This document shows, piece by piece, positions 7,383-15,749 of a stretch of DNA of 48,340 nucleotides. A model generated the notes under the pieces. That model saw only the letters and a program-made list of their open reading frames with translations, had not been told where the DNA came from and ran no database searches. The stretch's first letter is position 1. Each line of letters opens with the position of its first letter. The stretch is from Enhydrobacter aerosaccus (lineage in GTDB: Bacteria; Pseudomonadota; Alphaproteobacteria; Reyranellales; Reyranellaceae): NCBI GenBank assembly GCA_903839865.1, contig CAIMEE010000512.1:1-48340 (forward strand). Reading direction: 5' to 3'. A program made the position numbers and the translations under genes.

Positions 7383-8305
7383 TTATTGACCGCCTCCAAT
7401 GCGGCCGCGATGGATGTGGCGTCGTCGAGGCCGCCCAGCACGATCTCGTCGACGCCGATGGCACGATATTCCTCGAGCTTGTCGCGCACCTGGCTCGCAG
7501 TGCCGCAGGCGGTGTGGCGGCGCACGACGTCGTCGCTGACGAGCCGGTCGACCTCGCTCCAGTCTTCCGCGGCATAGGCCACGGCCAGCGCCTGCTGGTC
7601 GAGATGGGTGCCCCCCAGCCGCACGTTCTCGGCATGGTGCGCGCCGCGCAGCACGAAGCCGATCGGCCGGCGGATCGAATCGAGGGAGCCGAGCTTGGTA
7701 TAGACGAGGCAGGATTTGCGCCCTGCGCCTACCTGATCGAGGCAGGCCTTCACGAAGGGCGGCGAGGTCGCGGCCGAGATCAGCACGCCATCGCTCTCGC
7801 GGCCCGCAAGCTTCAGCATCGCAGGCCGCGACGCGGCGACGGTGATCGGGATGCGCGCGCCGCCATTCACCAGGCGCCGACCCGCAACCTTGAACATCTG
7901 GCCGTCGAAGCCCGCCATCTCGCCGGCGAACAGCTGGCGGCAGATCTTGATCGCTTCGCCGATGGCAACCAGCGGTTTGGGCGAATCGATACCCGCCGCC
8001 TTGAGATCGGCCGGCGCGCCCGCGCCCAGGCAGAGGATGACGCGGCCGGGATACTTTTCTTCCAGGCTGGCCGCCGCCATCGCGATATAGACGGGATGAA
8101 TCGAATAGGGGCTCATCGCCATCAGGGCGATCTTGATCTTCTGCGTGGTCGCGAGCGCCAACGCCGCCGTCGTGACCGGATCGCGCAGGAAGAGATGGCA
8201 GGCGATCCAAAGCGTCGTGGCACCGCCGTCTTCCGCCGCGCGCGCCTGCGCCTCGATCTCCGAGAGCGGCGCGCGGCCGTCGAGGGAGACTCCCAGATCG
8301 TTCAT
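7379..8305 (-). CDS. LLM class oxidoreductase (methylene-H4MPT reductase-like)
   Basis: A 308-residue luciferase-like protein. It opens 'MNDLGVSLDGR' and shows 'RAAEDGGATTLWIACHLF', 'KIALMAMSPYSIHP', 'YPGRVILCLGAGAP' near residues 85-98 and 'IPITVAASRPAMLKLAG' near 155. The layout is closer to the Mer-type (methylene-tetrahydromethanopterin reductase-like) branch than to the neighbouring LLM. ATG starts at 8305 and shares 4 bp with the stop of the threonine-synthase-like gene; its own stop shares 4 bp with the next gene. These overlaps fix the start and show a single operon. Confidence 0.86.
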   Translation of the reverse strand: MNDLGVSLDGRAPLSEIEAQARAAEDGGATTLWIACHLFLRDPVTTAALALATTQKIKIALMAMSPYSIHPVYIAMAAASLEEKYPGRVILCLGAGAPADLKAAGIDSPKPLVAIGEAIKICRQLFAGEMAGFDGQMFKVAGRRLVNGGARIPITVAASRPAMLKLAGRESDGVLISAATSPPFVKACLDQVGAGRKSCLVYTKLGSLDSIRRPIGFVLRGAHHAENVRLGGTHLDQQALAVAYAAEDWSEVDRLVSDDVVRRHTACGTASQVRDKLEEYRAIGVDEIVLGGLDDATSIAAALEAVNK

Positions 8306-9552
8306 GGCACAAATCCGTAGGCGTTCTTGAGGCCCGCCAGCAGTTCCGGCAGGCCGCCGGTGACCAGCGGCGGCTCGGGCAGGGACTGCTCGATGGGTCC
8401 TGGATCCTTGAGGCCGGCCGCCGTCAGCAGCGCGACGCAGCGGTCGTTAGGCTTGATCGTGCCATCTGCGCGCAGCCGCTCGATCGCAGCAAAGGGTGCG
8501 GCCGACGAGGCCTCGGGCCAGATGCCTTCCTTGGCGGCGAGCGTGACGACCCAACGCCGCAGATCGTCGTCTTCGATCGTGACGGCGAGACCTTTGGAGC
8601 GCCGCAGCGTCTCCAGTCCCTGCACGGTGGCCTGTGCGGCGCCGATCGACGTCGCGATCGAGGGCGCGTTGCGCTCGACCACCGGCGGCGCCACATCGCC
8701 GCTCGCCATGCCCTGGGTCAGCGACCCCGAGACCTCGGCCGCCACGAAGCGCGGCACGCGATCGATCCAGCCCAGCGCCTTCAGGTCCTCGAAGCCCTTC
8801 CACATGCCGTAGAGCGCATCGCCGTAGCACACCGGCAGCACGCACCAGTCGGGCGGCTGCCAGTCGAAGGCTTCGGCCACTTCGTAGGCGATCGTCTTGT
8901 AGCCTTCCATGCCGTACGGGTTGCTGCCGACCACGGGCCCGAAGAAGGGCGAGGTCGGATACCAGCCGAACTCCTTCACGCCCAGCGACTGCAGCCGCCA
9001 GCGGTCGGCCTTGTCGTTCACCTTCACGACCATCGCGCCATAGGCGCGCATCTGCAGGACGAGCGGCCCGGCCGAGCCCACGAAGGTGAAGACCACGCAC
9101 GGGATCCCGGCCTTTGCGGCATAGGCCGCGGCGGCCGCGCCCGCGTTGCCGGACGAACTCGAGGCGATGACCTTGGCGCCGAACTTCCTGGCCATGGTGA
9201 GCGCGCCCGAGCCCAGCCGGTCCTTGAACGACCAGGTGGGATTGCGCGACTCGTCCTTGATCCAGACGTCGCCCAGCCCCAGCGCGGGCGCCGGCAGCAG
9301 CGGCGTGTTGCCCTCACCCAGGGTGACGGCATCGGCGCCCGACGCATGCAGGAAGGCGTCCCAGCGCCACATCGAGCCGCGGTCGCGCCTGATGTCGTCT
9401 TTTGACGCACCCACGCCGGGTGTACCGCTATAGGCAACAGTGAGGTTCGCGGGAGCGCCTTTGGCGCGACAGGCGGGACAATCCTGAGCGTAGGAATCGA
9501 CGGGAAAAGCTGCGCTGCAACGAACGCAGACCAGCGCACTGGGAGTAGGCAT
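8302..9552 (-). CDS. Threonine synthase-like PLP enzyme
   Basis: A 416-residue fold-type II PLP enzyme. An N-terminal zinc ribbon has C9-x-x-C12 and C25-x-x-C28, then come 'LGEGNTPLLP', the PLP lysine K110 in 'NPTWSFKDRLG', the 'SSSSGNAGAAAAAYAA' phosphate loop, and 'FGPVVGSNPYGMEGYKT'. Known relatives convert O-phosphohomoserine to threonine; substrate-divergent threonine-synthase paralogues also exist. I chose the internal ATG at 9552 because the protein then starts directly before the zinc ribbon; an upstream in-frame start would run through the divergent gene at 9584. First gene of an operon with two LLM enzymes and a binding protein, an unusual setting for threonine biosynthesis, so it may act on another beta-substituted amino acid. 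Confidence 0.82.
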   Translation of the reverse strand: MPTPSALVCVRCSAAFPVDSYAQDCPACRAKGAPANLTVAYSGTPGVGASKDDIRRDRGSMWRWDAFLHASGADAVTLGEGNTPLLPAPALGLGDVWIKDESRNPTWSFKDRLGSGALTMARKFGAKVIASSSSGNAGAAAAAYAAKAGIPCVVFTFVGSAGPLVLQMRAYGAMVVKVNDKADRWRLQSLGVKEFGWYPTSPFFGPVVGSNPYGMEGYKTIAYEVAEAFDWQPPDWCVLPVCYGDALYGMWKGFEDLKALGWIDRVPRFVAAEVSGSLTQGMASGDVAPPVVERNAPSIATSIGAAQATVQGLETLRRSKGLAVTIEDDDLRRWVVTLAAKEGIWPEASSAAPFAAIERLRADGTIKPNDRCVALLTAAGLKDPGPIEQSLPEPPLVTGGLPELLAGLKNAYGFVP

Positions 9553-9583
9553 TGGCCCCACGTTACCACTAGAGTGGCGGCGC

Positions 9584-10516
9584 ATGTCCACGCTCCTGAT
9601 CACCCATCCCGCCTGCCTCGGCCACGAGCCCGGCGAGCATCATCCCGAAAGCCCGCAACGCCTGCGTGCGATCCTGGAAGCCCTTGATGGCCAGGCCTTC
9701 GCCGCCCTGAAGCGGCAGGCCGCGCCCGTGGCCACGGCCCAGGAGCTGACGCTCGTGCATCCGCCCGAGTATGTCGAGGCGATCCTGAACATCCGGCCGG
9801 AAGGCGACGAACTCGCGATGATCGACGGCGACACGTTGATGAGCGCGGGCAGCGCCGAGGCGGCGCTGCGTGCGGCCGGCGCCGTCGTGGCTGCCGTCGA
9901 CGCCGTCGTCACCGGCCAGGTCGACAACGCCTTCGCCGCGGTTCGGCCGCCCGGCCATCACGCGACGCCGACAGTCCCCGGCGGCTTCTGCCTGTTCAGT
10001 AACGTCGCGATCGGCGCGCGCCACGCGCAGATCAAGCACGGCATCGGCAAGGTCGCGATCCTCGATTTCGACGTCCATCACGGCCAGGGCACGCAGGCCA
10101 CGGTCGAGATCGATCCGTCCCTGTTCTACGGCTCGACGCACCAGTCGCCCTTCTATCCCGGCACCGGCTCGCCGCGCGAACGCGGCATCGAGGACAACGT
10201 GGTCAACGTGCCGCTCGCGGCCAACAGCGGCAGCGCCGAGTTCCGCGCCGCCTGGGCCGACCGCATCCTGCCCCAGCTCGACCGCTTCGCACCGGACCTG
10301 GTGATCGTGTCGGCCGGCTTCGACGCGCACCTGCGCGATCCGCTGGCCCAGCTCCGGGTGACAACGGAGGACTTCGCCTGGATCACCGGCGAATTGATGA
10401 CCATCGCGCGGCGCCACGCGAAAGGCCGTCTGGTCTCGGCGCTGGAAGGCGGCTACGACCTCGAGGCGCTGGCCGATTCAGCCGCTGCTCATGTTCGCGT
10501 GCTGATGGGAAATTAA
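9584..10516 (+). CDS. Histone deacetylase family (class II-like) amidohydrolase
   Basis: A 310-residue zinc hydrolase of the arginase/deacetylase fold. Residues expected for catalysis are visible: 'RPPGHHATP' with H125-H126, zinc ligands D163 and H165 in 'LDFDVHHGQGTQ', D247 in 'SAGFDAHLRDPL', and the 'EGGYDLEAL' tyrosine loop near residue 284. Bacterial members deacetylate acetylpolyamines, acetyl-lysine or other N-acyl amines in the cytoplasm. It is transcribed divergently from the threonine-synthase-like gene with only 31 bp between starts, so promoter elements must overlap coding DNA on one side. The true bacterial substrate is unknown. Confidence 0.9.
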   Translation: MSTLLITHPACLGHEPGEHHPESPQRLRAILEALDGQAFAALKRQAAPVATAQELTLVHPPEYVEAILNIRPEGDELAMIDGDTLMSAGSAEAALRAAGAVVAAVDAVVTGQVDNAFAAVRPPGHHATPTVPGGFCLFSNVAIGARHAQIKHGIGKVAILDFDVHHGQGTQATVEIDPSLFYGSTHQSPFYPGTGSPRERGIEDNVVNVPLAANSGSAEFRAAWADRILPQLDRFAPDLVIVSAGFDAHLRDPLAQLRVTTEDFAWITGELMTIARRHAKGRLVSALEGGYDLEALADSAAAHVRVLMGN

Positions 10517-10585
10517 CCCCGACACAAAACTGGAATAGTTGGCAGCGAAGTTGCGTAGTCTCGTCGGCGTGCTACGGAAGAAATA

Positions 10586-12550
10586 ATGAAGCTGCATCGA
10601 TTTTGGGGACTTTGCGCCAGCACGGCCGCGCTGGCGGCCGCCCTGCCGGCATCGGCGGATCCGGTACAGCCCGGATCGGCCTTCTATGTCGGCGGCAATG
10701 TCGGTTACGGCTTCGGCAACGCGACCGCGACGTTGAGCGATCCCGGCGGCACGGCGGACGGCACGAACCAGACCGGCACGTTGTTCGGCGGCGTGCAGGC
10801 AGGATACGAGCACTATTTTCCGAATCGTCTCCTGCTGGGCTTCGAGCTCGATGCGTCGTTCACGGGCTACATGGATTTCTCGCAGGTCATGTCCTATCGC
10901 GCGACGAGTGCGGGCGGCGCCAACGAGCAGCTCGAATATCTCGCAACGGCACGCGGTCGCCTGGGGTACGGAATGGGCAGCTGGACGCCCTTCCTGACTG
11001 GCGGATTCGCCTGGGCCAGCACGCGGCTGTCGCGCACCGATTTCACCACCGGCTTCGAGGATGCGACGGCGGGCCGACTGCGCGCCGGCTACGTCGCGGG
11101 TGCCGGCATCGATTATGCGCTCGACAAGAGCTGGTCGGCGCGCTTCGAGTATCTCTACACAAACCTCGGCGCGACCAGCTACACGTTCGGCTCGGGGGCC
11201 CGTTACGATTCGCAATACGATCTGCACCGCTTCAGGGTGGGTCTCAATTACCGCTTCGGCCAGGGTGGCGAAGAGAAGAGCGAGCAGGCCGACGACACCG
11301 GCCCCGGAAGCTTCGAGGTGCATGGCCAGTCGACCTTTATCTTCCAGGGCTATCCCGCCTTCAGCGCGCCCTACGACGGGCCCAACAGCCTGCCGGCGGC
11401 CGGACAGTCGCGCGAGACCTGGACGACGTCGCTCTTCCTCGGCGTGCGCTTGTGGCGGGGCGGCGAAATCTACTTCAATCCCGAGCTGGTGCAGGGCTTC
11501 GGCATCGCCAATACCGTGGGCGCGGGAGGCTATCCCAACGGCGAGGCGCAGAAATCGAACTTCCCCTACCCGCGCTTCAATCCCTCGCGCTTCTTCCTGC
11601 GCCAGGAATTCGGCCTGGGTGGCGAGACCGAGAAGGTCGAGGGCGAGTATGGCCAGCTCTCGGGCACCAAGGACGTCTCGCGCATCACCGTGCAGGTCGG
11701 CAAATACGCCGTGCACGACCTTTTCGACACCAACGACTACGCCCAGGACTCGCGGATCGACTTCATGAACTGGTCGATCTGGGCATCGGCCGCCTTCGAT
11801 TATGCCGCCGACCGCGTGGGCCTCACCTACGGCGCAACCGCCGAACTCAATCAGGCCGACTGGGCCGTGCGCGCGGGCTACTTCCTGGTGCCCACCGTGT
11901 CGAACGGCAACATCGTGGACTGGAACCTGTTCAATCGCGGCGAATACGTGACCGAGCTCGAATTGCGTTTCAAGCCTTTCGGCAAGCCGGGCCAGCTCAA
12001 GGGTGGCCTCTTCCTCAACAGCGGCTTCTCCGGGTCCTACAACGATGCCGTGATCCTGGCCGCCGCCAACGGCATCGACGCCAACAGCGCATTGGCCCAG
12101 ACTCGGCAGACGCGCAGCAAATACGGCTACTATCTCAACCTCCAGCAGGAGATCACCGACGACATCGGCGTGTTCGGCCGCTGGAGCTGGAACGACGGTC
12201 ACACCGAGATCATGAACTTCACCGACATCGATGCGAGCCTGGTGCTCGGAACCTCGATCAAGGGAACGGCCTGGAGCCGGCCGGACGATAAGGTCGGCGT
12301 CGCCGGCGCCCTCAACATGCTGTCGTCCGATCACATCGCCTTCCTCGCGGCAGGCGGCACCGGTCCGCTGGTCGGCGACGGTCAGCTGCCGCACTACACG
12401 CCTGAAAAGATCATCGAGGTCTACTACGCCGCCCAACTGTTCAAGGGCTTCGTCGCCACCGCGGACTATCAGCTCCTGATCGCCCCTGCCTACAACGCCG
12501 ACCGCGGCCCAGCGCACGTCTTCAGCGGCCGCCTGCGCGCCAGTTTCTAG
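10586..12550 (+). CDS. Two-barrel outer membrane protein: Omp25-like barrel fused to OprB-type porin
   Basis: A 654-residue protein with a signal peptide ending at A24 ('LPASA'). Residues about 30-230 resemble the 8-stranded Omp25/RopB-type barrel: 'FYVGGNVGYGFG', 'GVQAGYEHYFPNRLLLGFEL', 'ATARGRLGYG', 'YVAGAGIDYAL', ending in 'FRVGLNYRFG'. An acidic linker (GGEEKSEQADDTG) joins this to about residues 245-654, which resemble carbohydrate-selective OprB porins: 'IYFNPELVQGFG', 'RFFLRQEFG', 'VQVGKYAVHDLFD', and the terminal Phe of 'GRLRASF' as a BAM recognition signal. It probably lets sugars or other small solutes across the outer membrane. The fusion of two complete barrels is the odd feature. 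An ACGGAAG-like ribosome site precedes the ATG. Confidence 0.85.
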   Translation: MKLHRFWGLCASTAALAAALPASADPVQPGSAFYVGGNVGYGFGNATATLSDPGGTADGTNQTGTLFGGVQAGYEHYFPNRLLLGFELDASFTGYMDFSQVMSYRATSAGGANEQLEYLATARGRLGYGMGSWTPFLTGGFAWASTRLSRTDFTTGFEDATAGRLRAGYVAGAGIDYALDKSWSARFEYLYTNLGATSYTFGSGARYDSQYDLHRFRVGLNYRFGQGGEEKSEQADDTGPGSFEVHGQSTFIFQGYPAFSAPYDGPNSLPAAGQSRETWTTSLFLGVRLWRGGEIYFNPELVQGFGIANTVGAGGYPNGEAQKSNFPYPRFNPSRFFLRQEFGLGGETEKVEGEYGQLSGTKDVSRITVQVGKYAVHDLFDTNDYAQDSRIDFMNWSIWASAAFDYAADRVGLTYGATAELNQADWAVRAGYFLVPTVSNGNIVDWNLFNRGEYVTELELRFKPFGKPGQLKGGLFLNSGFSGSYNDAVILAAANGIDANSALAQTRQTRSKYGYYLNLQQEITDDIGVFGRWSWNDGHTEIMNFTDIDASLVLGTSIKGTAWSRPDDKVGVAGALNMLSSDHIAFLAAGGTGPLVGDGQLPHYTPEKIIEVYYAAQLFKGFVATADYQLLIAPAYNADRGPAHVFSGRLRASF

Positions 12551-12632
12551 GCGCCGCAGCGTTATCCCGGGCCGCAAAAGCCAAGCGTCACTGAACTGCA
12601 ACGCCGCGGTCATGGGCACTGCCTAGCGTGAT

Positions 12633-12651
12633 CACTCCCTGTGAAGGAGTG
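12633..12651 (+). promoter_or_regulatory. Hairpin that would hide the ribosome binding site
   Basis: CACTCC (12633-12638) and GGAGTG (12646-12651) form a perfect 6-bp stem with a 7-nt loop. The 3' arm contains most of the GAAGGAG Shine-Dalgarno (12643-12649) for the ATG at 12656. In the folded mRNA the ribosome site would be paired, suggesting translational control or a thermosensor-like switch. Seen in sequence; function is inference. Confidence 0.4.
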
Positions 12652-12655
12652 TTCC

Positions 12656-14293
12656 ATGCAACTGCGCCGCCGCCATCTGATCGCCGCCTCGGGCGTTTCC
12701 GCCGCCAGTCTCGTCCTGCCCCGCATCGCGCTCGGCCAGGTCGATCGCCGGCCGAACGTCACTATCGCCGTGCAGCAGATCGCCAACAGCGCCTCGCTGG
12801 AGCCGCTGCGCGAGCAGTCCAATGTCGGCACGCGCACCTTCTCCTTCATCTTCGAGACGCTGATCATGCAGAACCTGCTGGGCCAGCTCGAGGCCAAGCC
12901 GGGCCTGGCGGAAAGCTGGAAGCGCATCGACGAGCGCACCGTGGAGATGGCGCTGCGCAAGGGCGTGAAGTTCCACAATGGCGACGACATGACCGCCGAC
13001 GACGTGGTCTTCACCTTCGGCCGCGAGCACATGTTCGGGCCCGACTACGATATCTCGACCAACAAGACCCTGTTCACCTCGGTGCTGGTGCGCGACTCGG
13101 CCGACGGCAAAAAACTGCCGCCGGAAGTGCCGGCCGTCGCCAAGCGGCTCTTCCCCGCCCTCGAGAAAGTCGAGGCGATCGACAAGTACACCGTGCGCTT
13201 CGTCAACCGCACGCCCGACGTCACCCTGGAAGGCCGCCTGGGATCGCTGGGCAGCAACATCGTCTCGCGCCGCGCCTTCGACGAGGCCAAAACCTGGCTC
13301 GACTGGTCGCGTGCGCCCGTCGGCACCGGCCCCTACAAGGTCCGTGAATTCCTGGTCGACCAGTCGCTGACGCTCGATGCCCACGAGGACTACTGGGGCG
13401 GCCAGCCGCCGCTCAAGAGCATCAAGATCGTGGTCGTGCCGGAAGTGGCATCGCGCATCAACGGCCTGCTGACCGGCCAGTTCGACTTCGCCTGCGACAT
13501 GCCGCCGGACCAGATTCCCGGCATCGAGAAGAACGCGAAGTTCGAGGTGCTGGGCAGCACCATCGTCAACCATCGCCTCACGGTGTTCGACAAGCACCAT
13601 CCCCAGCTCGTCGACCCGCGCATCCGCCAGGCCTTCACGCATTCGATCGACCGACAGGCCATCGTCGAGAGCCTGTGGTCGGACCGCACCAAGGTGCCGG
13701 CGGGCCTGCAGTGGGAATTCTACGGCCCCATGTTCGTCGCCGACTGGAAGGTGCCGGAGTTCGACTTGACCAAGGCCAAGGCGCTGCTGAAGGAGGCCAA
13801 CTACAAAGGCGATCCGATCCCGTACCGCCTGCTCAGCAACTACTACACCAACCAGGTCTCGACCGCGCAGGTGCTGGTCGAGATGTGGCGTCAGGCCGGC
13901 CTCAACGTGCAGATCGAGATGAAGGAGAACTGGCAGCAGATCTTCGACACCAACACCCAGCGCGCCGTGCGCGACTGGTCGAACAGCGCGGGCTTCAACG
14001 ACCCGATCTCCTCCATCGTCGCCCAGCACGGTCCGCAGGGACAGCAGCAGCAGGTCGGCGAATGGACAAATGCCGAGATGAACAAGCTCTCCGACGCGCT
14101 CGAGATCGAGACCGACATGACCAGGCGCAAGGCGATGTTCCGGCGCATGCTCGAGATCTGCGAGCGCGAAGACCCCGCCTACACCGTGCTGCACCAGAAC
14201 GCGACCTTCACGGCCAAGCGCAAGGACATCCGCTGGAAGGCGTCGCCCACCTTCGCGATGGAATTCCGCTCGACCAATTTCGCGACGAACTGA
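12656..14293 (+). CDS. ABC transporter substrate-binding protein, peptide/nickel family (SBP_bac_5)
   Basis: A 545-residue periplasmic binding protein of the DppA/OppA type. The twin-arginine-like signal 'LRRRHLIAASG...LVLP' is followed by 'LAESWKRIDERTVEMALRKG', 'FHNGDDMTADDVVFTFGRE' near residues 100-118, 'RAPVGTGPYKVREF' near 218 and 'DPRIRQAFTHSIDRQAIVE' near 320, all standard landmarks. I place the start at the ATG at 12656 rather than the GTG 15 bp upstream, because GAAGGAG at 12643-12649 is spaced 6 bp from this ATG. No matching permease or ATPase is adjacent; the next genes, on the other strand and 5 bp away, are a Liv-type importer. Ligand unknown. Confidence 0.88.
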   Translation: MQLRRRHLIAASGVSAASLVLPRIALGQVDRRPNVTIAVQQIANSASLEPLREQSNVGTRTFSFIFETLIMQNLLGQLEAKPGLAESWKRIDERTVEMALRKGVKFHNGDDMTADDVVFTFGREHMFGPDYDISTNKTLFTSVLVRDSADGKKLPPEVPAVAKRLFPALEKVEAIDKYTVRFVNRTPDVTLEGRLGSLGSNIVSRRAFDEAKTWLDWSRAPVGTGPYKVREFLVDQSLTLDAHEDYWGGQPPLKSIKIVVVPEVASRINGLLTGQFDFACDMPPDQIPGIEKNAKFEVLGSTIVNHRLTVFDKHHPQLVDPRIRQAFTHSIDRQAIVESLWSDRTKVPAGLQWEFYGPMFVADWKVPEFDLTKAKALLKEANYKGDPIPYRLLSNYYTNQVSTAQVLVEMWRQAGLNVQIEMKENWQQIFDTNTQRAVRDWSNSAGFNDPISSIVAQHGPQGQQQQVGEWTNAEMNKLSDALEIETDMTRRKAMFRRMLEICEREDPAYTVLHQNATFTAKRKDIRWKASPTFAMEFRSTNFATN

Positions 14294-14298
14294 GGAAA

Positions 14299-15018
14299 CT
14301 ACTCGACGCCGAGATAGATGCGCTGGACGTCGGCGTTGCCGGCCATGGTCTTGGCCGGCCCTTCGAGCACCGTGCGGCCGACCTGCAGCACATAGGCATG
14401 ATCGGCGGCCTCGAGGGCGAGGTCGACCGACTGCTCGGCCAGCAGGATGGTCTGGCCTTCCTTGTGAAGGGCCGCGAAGCAGTCGTACATCGTGTCGACG
14501 ATCGCGGGTGCCAGGCCAAGGCTCGGTTCGTCGAGCAGCAGAAGCTGCGGCGCGCTCATCAGGGCGCGGCCCACTGCCAGCATCTGGCGCTCGCCGCCCG
14601 ACATGGTGCCGGCCCGCTGGGCGCGGCGCTCGGCCAGACGCGGGAACACCGTATAGACGTGATCGAGCAGCCGCGGAATCTGCTTGCGATCGGCAAGCGG
14701 CGTCGCGCCCAACAGCAAATTGTTCTCGACGCTCTGCTGGGCAAACAGCCGCCAGCCTTCGGGCGAGAGCGCCAGGCCCTTGCGCACGATGGCGTAGGCC
14801 GGCAGGCCCGCGAGGTTCTCGCCGGCGAAGGTCACCGTCCCGCCTGACACGCGGGCGATGCCGGCAATGGCGTTCAAGGTCGTTGTCTTGCCCGCCCCGT
14901 TGGAGCCCAGCAGCGCCACGACCGAGCCCTTGGGCACTTCGAGCGACACGTCTGCCACGCCGATCAGGTCGCCGTAGCGGACCTCGAGATGTTCGATCTT
15001 CAGCAACGGCTGGCTCAC
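14299..15018 (-). CDS. livF: Branched-chain amino acid-type ABC transporter ATPase LivF
   Basis: A 239-residue ATPase with Walker A 'GSNGAGKTTT', the Q-loop region 'LSPEGWRLFAQQSVENNLLLG' (LivF-like spacing), signature 'MSGGERQMLAVGRALM', Walker B 'LLLLDEPSLGLAP' and the H-loop replaced by 'LLAEQSVDLAL', which is typical of LivF. The start is the GTG at 15018, whose GTGA overlaps the LivG stop; this gives the N-terminus VSQPLLKIEHLEVRYG. Last gene of the enolase-binding protein-livHMGF operon. It powers import together with LivG, on the inner face of the membrane. Its stop is 5 bp from the convergent binding-protein gene, leaving no room for separate terminators. Confidence 0.92.
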   Translation of the reverse strand: MSQPLLKIEHLEVRYGDLIGVADVSLEVPKGSVVALLGSNGAGKTTTLNAIAGIARVSGGTVTFAGENLAGLPAYAIVRKGLALSPEGWRLFAQQSVENNLLLGATPLADRKQIPRLLDHVYTVFPRLAERRAQRAGTMSGGERQMLAVGRALMSAPQLLLLDEPSLGLAPAIVDTMYDCFAALHKEGQTILLAEQSVDLALEAADHAYVLQVGRTVLEGPAKTMAGNADVQRIYLGVE

Positions 15019-15749
15019 GTGCCCTCCGCATGCTTGACGTGCCGGCGGCCGAGATAGGCCTCGATCACCTTGGGATTGCTTGTGACTTCGCGCGGGGTGC
15101 CGCGGGCGATCTCGCGCCCCTGGTGAAACACCACGACCCGGCTGGTGAGCGATGTGATCACTTCCATGATGTGCTCGACGATCACGATCGTGATGCCGTC
15201 GCCATGGATTCGGCGTACCAGCTCGATTGCCTCGCGGACCTCGGTCGGCGTCAAGCCGGCCATCGCCTCGTCGAGCAGCATCACCTTGGGCTCCGACGCG
15301 AGCGCGCGGGCGATCTCGAGCCGCTTGCGGCCGGGCGTGCCGAGGCTGCGCGCCGGCGCGTCGGCCAGCCGGCCCAGTCCCACCCGGTCGAGCACGGCCC
15401 GCGCCTTCACGCTGGCTTCGCGGGCGTTGGGATAGCGCAGCAGCGCGCCGATCGTGACGTTGTCGAGCACCGACATCGATTCGAACGTCAGCGGCACCTG
15501 GAAGCTGCGCGCGAGGCCCAGCCGCGCCCGCTCCTCGGGGGCTGCAGTGGTGACGTCGACGCCCGCGAAATGCACCGTGCCCGACGTCGGCTGCGTGTCG
15601 CCGGTCAGGCAATTGAAGAAGGTCGACTTGCCCGCGCCATTGGGCCCGATCAGGCCCAGCATGTCGCCTTCCGCGACCGAGACCGAGGCATCGTCGACGG
15701 CCTTGAAGGCGCCGTACGCCTTGGTGATGCCGCGCGCCTCAATCAGCAT
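15015..15749 (-). CDS. livG: Branched-chain amino acid-type ABC transporter ATPase LivG
   Basis: A 244-residue ATPase: Walker A 'GPNGAGKSTFFN', 'LARSFQVPLTFESMSVLDN', the signature region 'LGTPGRKRLEIARALA', Walker B 'VMLLDEAMAGLTPTE' and switch 'IVEHIMEVITSL'. The C-terminal 'GTPREVTSNPKVIEAYLGRR' is the LivG tail. The ABC signature reads GTPGRKR rather than the usual S-x-G-x-x-K/R form, a degenerate version found in some LivG proteins. It overlaps livM by 11 bp and livF by 4 bp, so the four genes are translationally coupled. Confidence 0.92.
   Translation of the reverse strand: MLIEARGITKAYGAFKAVDDASVSVAEGDMLGLIGPNGAGKSTFFNCLTGDTQPTSGTVHFAGVDVTTAAPEERARLGLARSFQVPLTFESMSVLDNVTIGALLRYPNAREASVKARAVLDRVGLGRLADAPARSLGTPGRKRLEIARALASEPKVMLLDEAMAGLTPTEVREAIELVRRIHGDGITIVIVEHIMEVITSLTSRVVVFHQGREIARGTPREVTSNPKVIEAYLGRRHVKHAEGT

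Noticed and set aside
10539..10575. Possible sigma-70 promoter (TTGGCA ... TGCTAC) before the porin gene
   Set aside because: The spacer is about 25 bp, far from 17, so I do not call it.
12632..15031. Long minus-strand open frame spanning the binding-protein gene at 12656
   Set aside because: Its right part is livF read in another frame and the rest is antisense to a well-supported SBP_bac_5 gene; composition is shadow-like.
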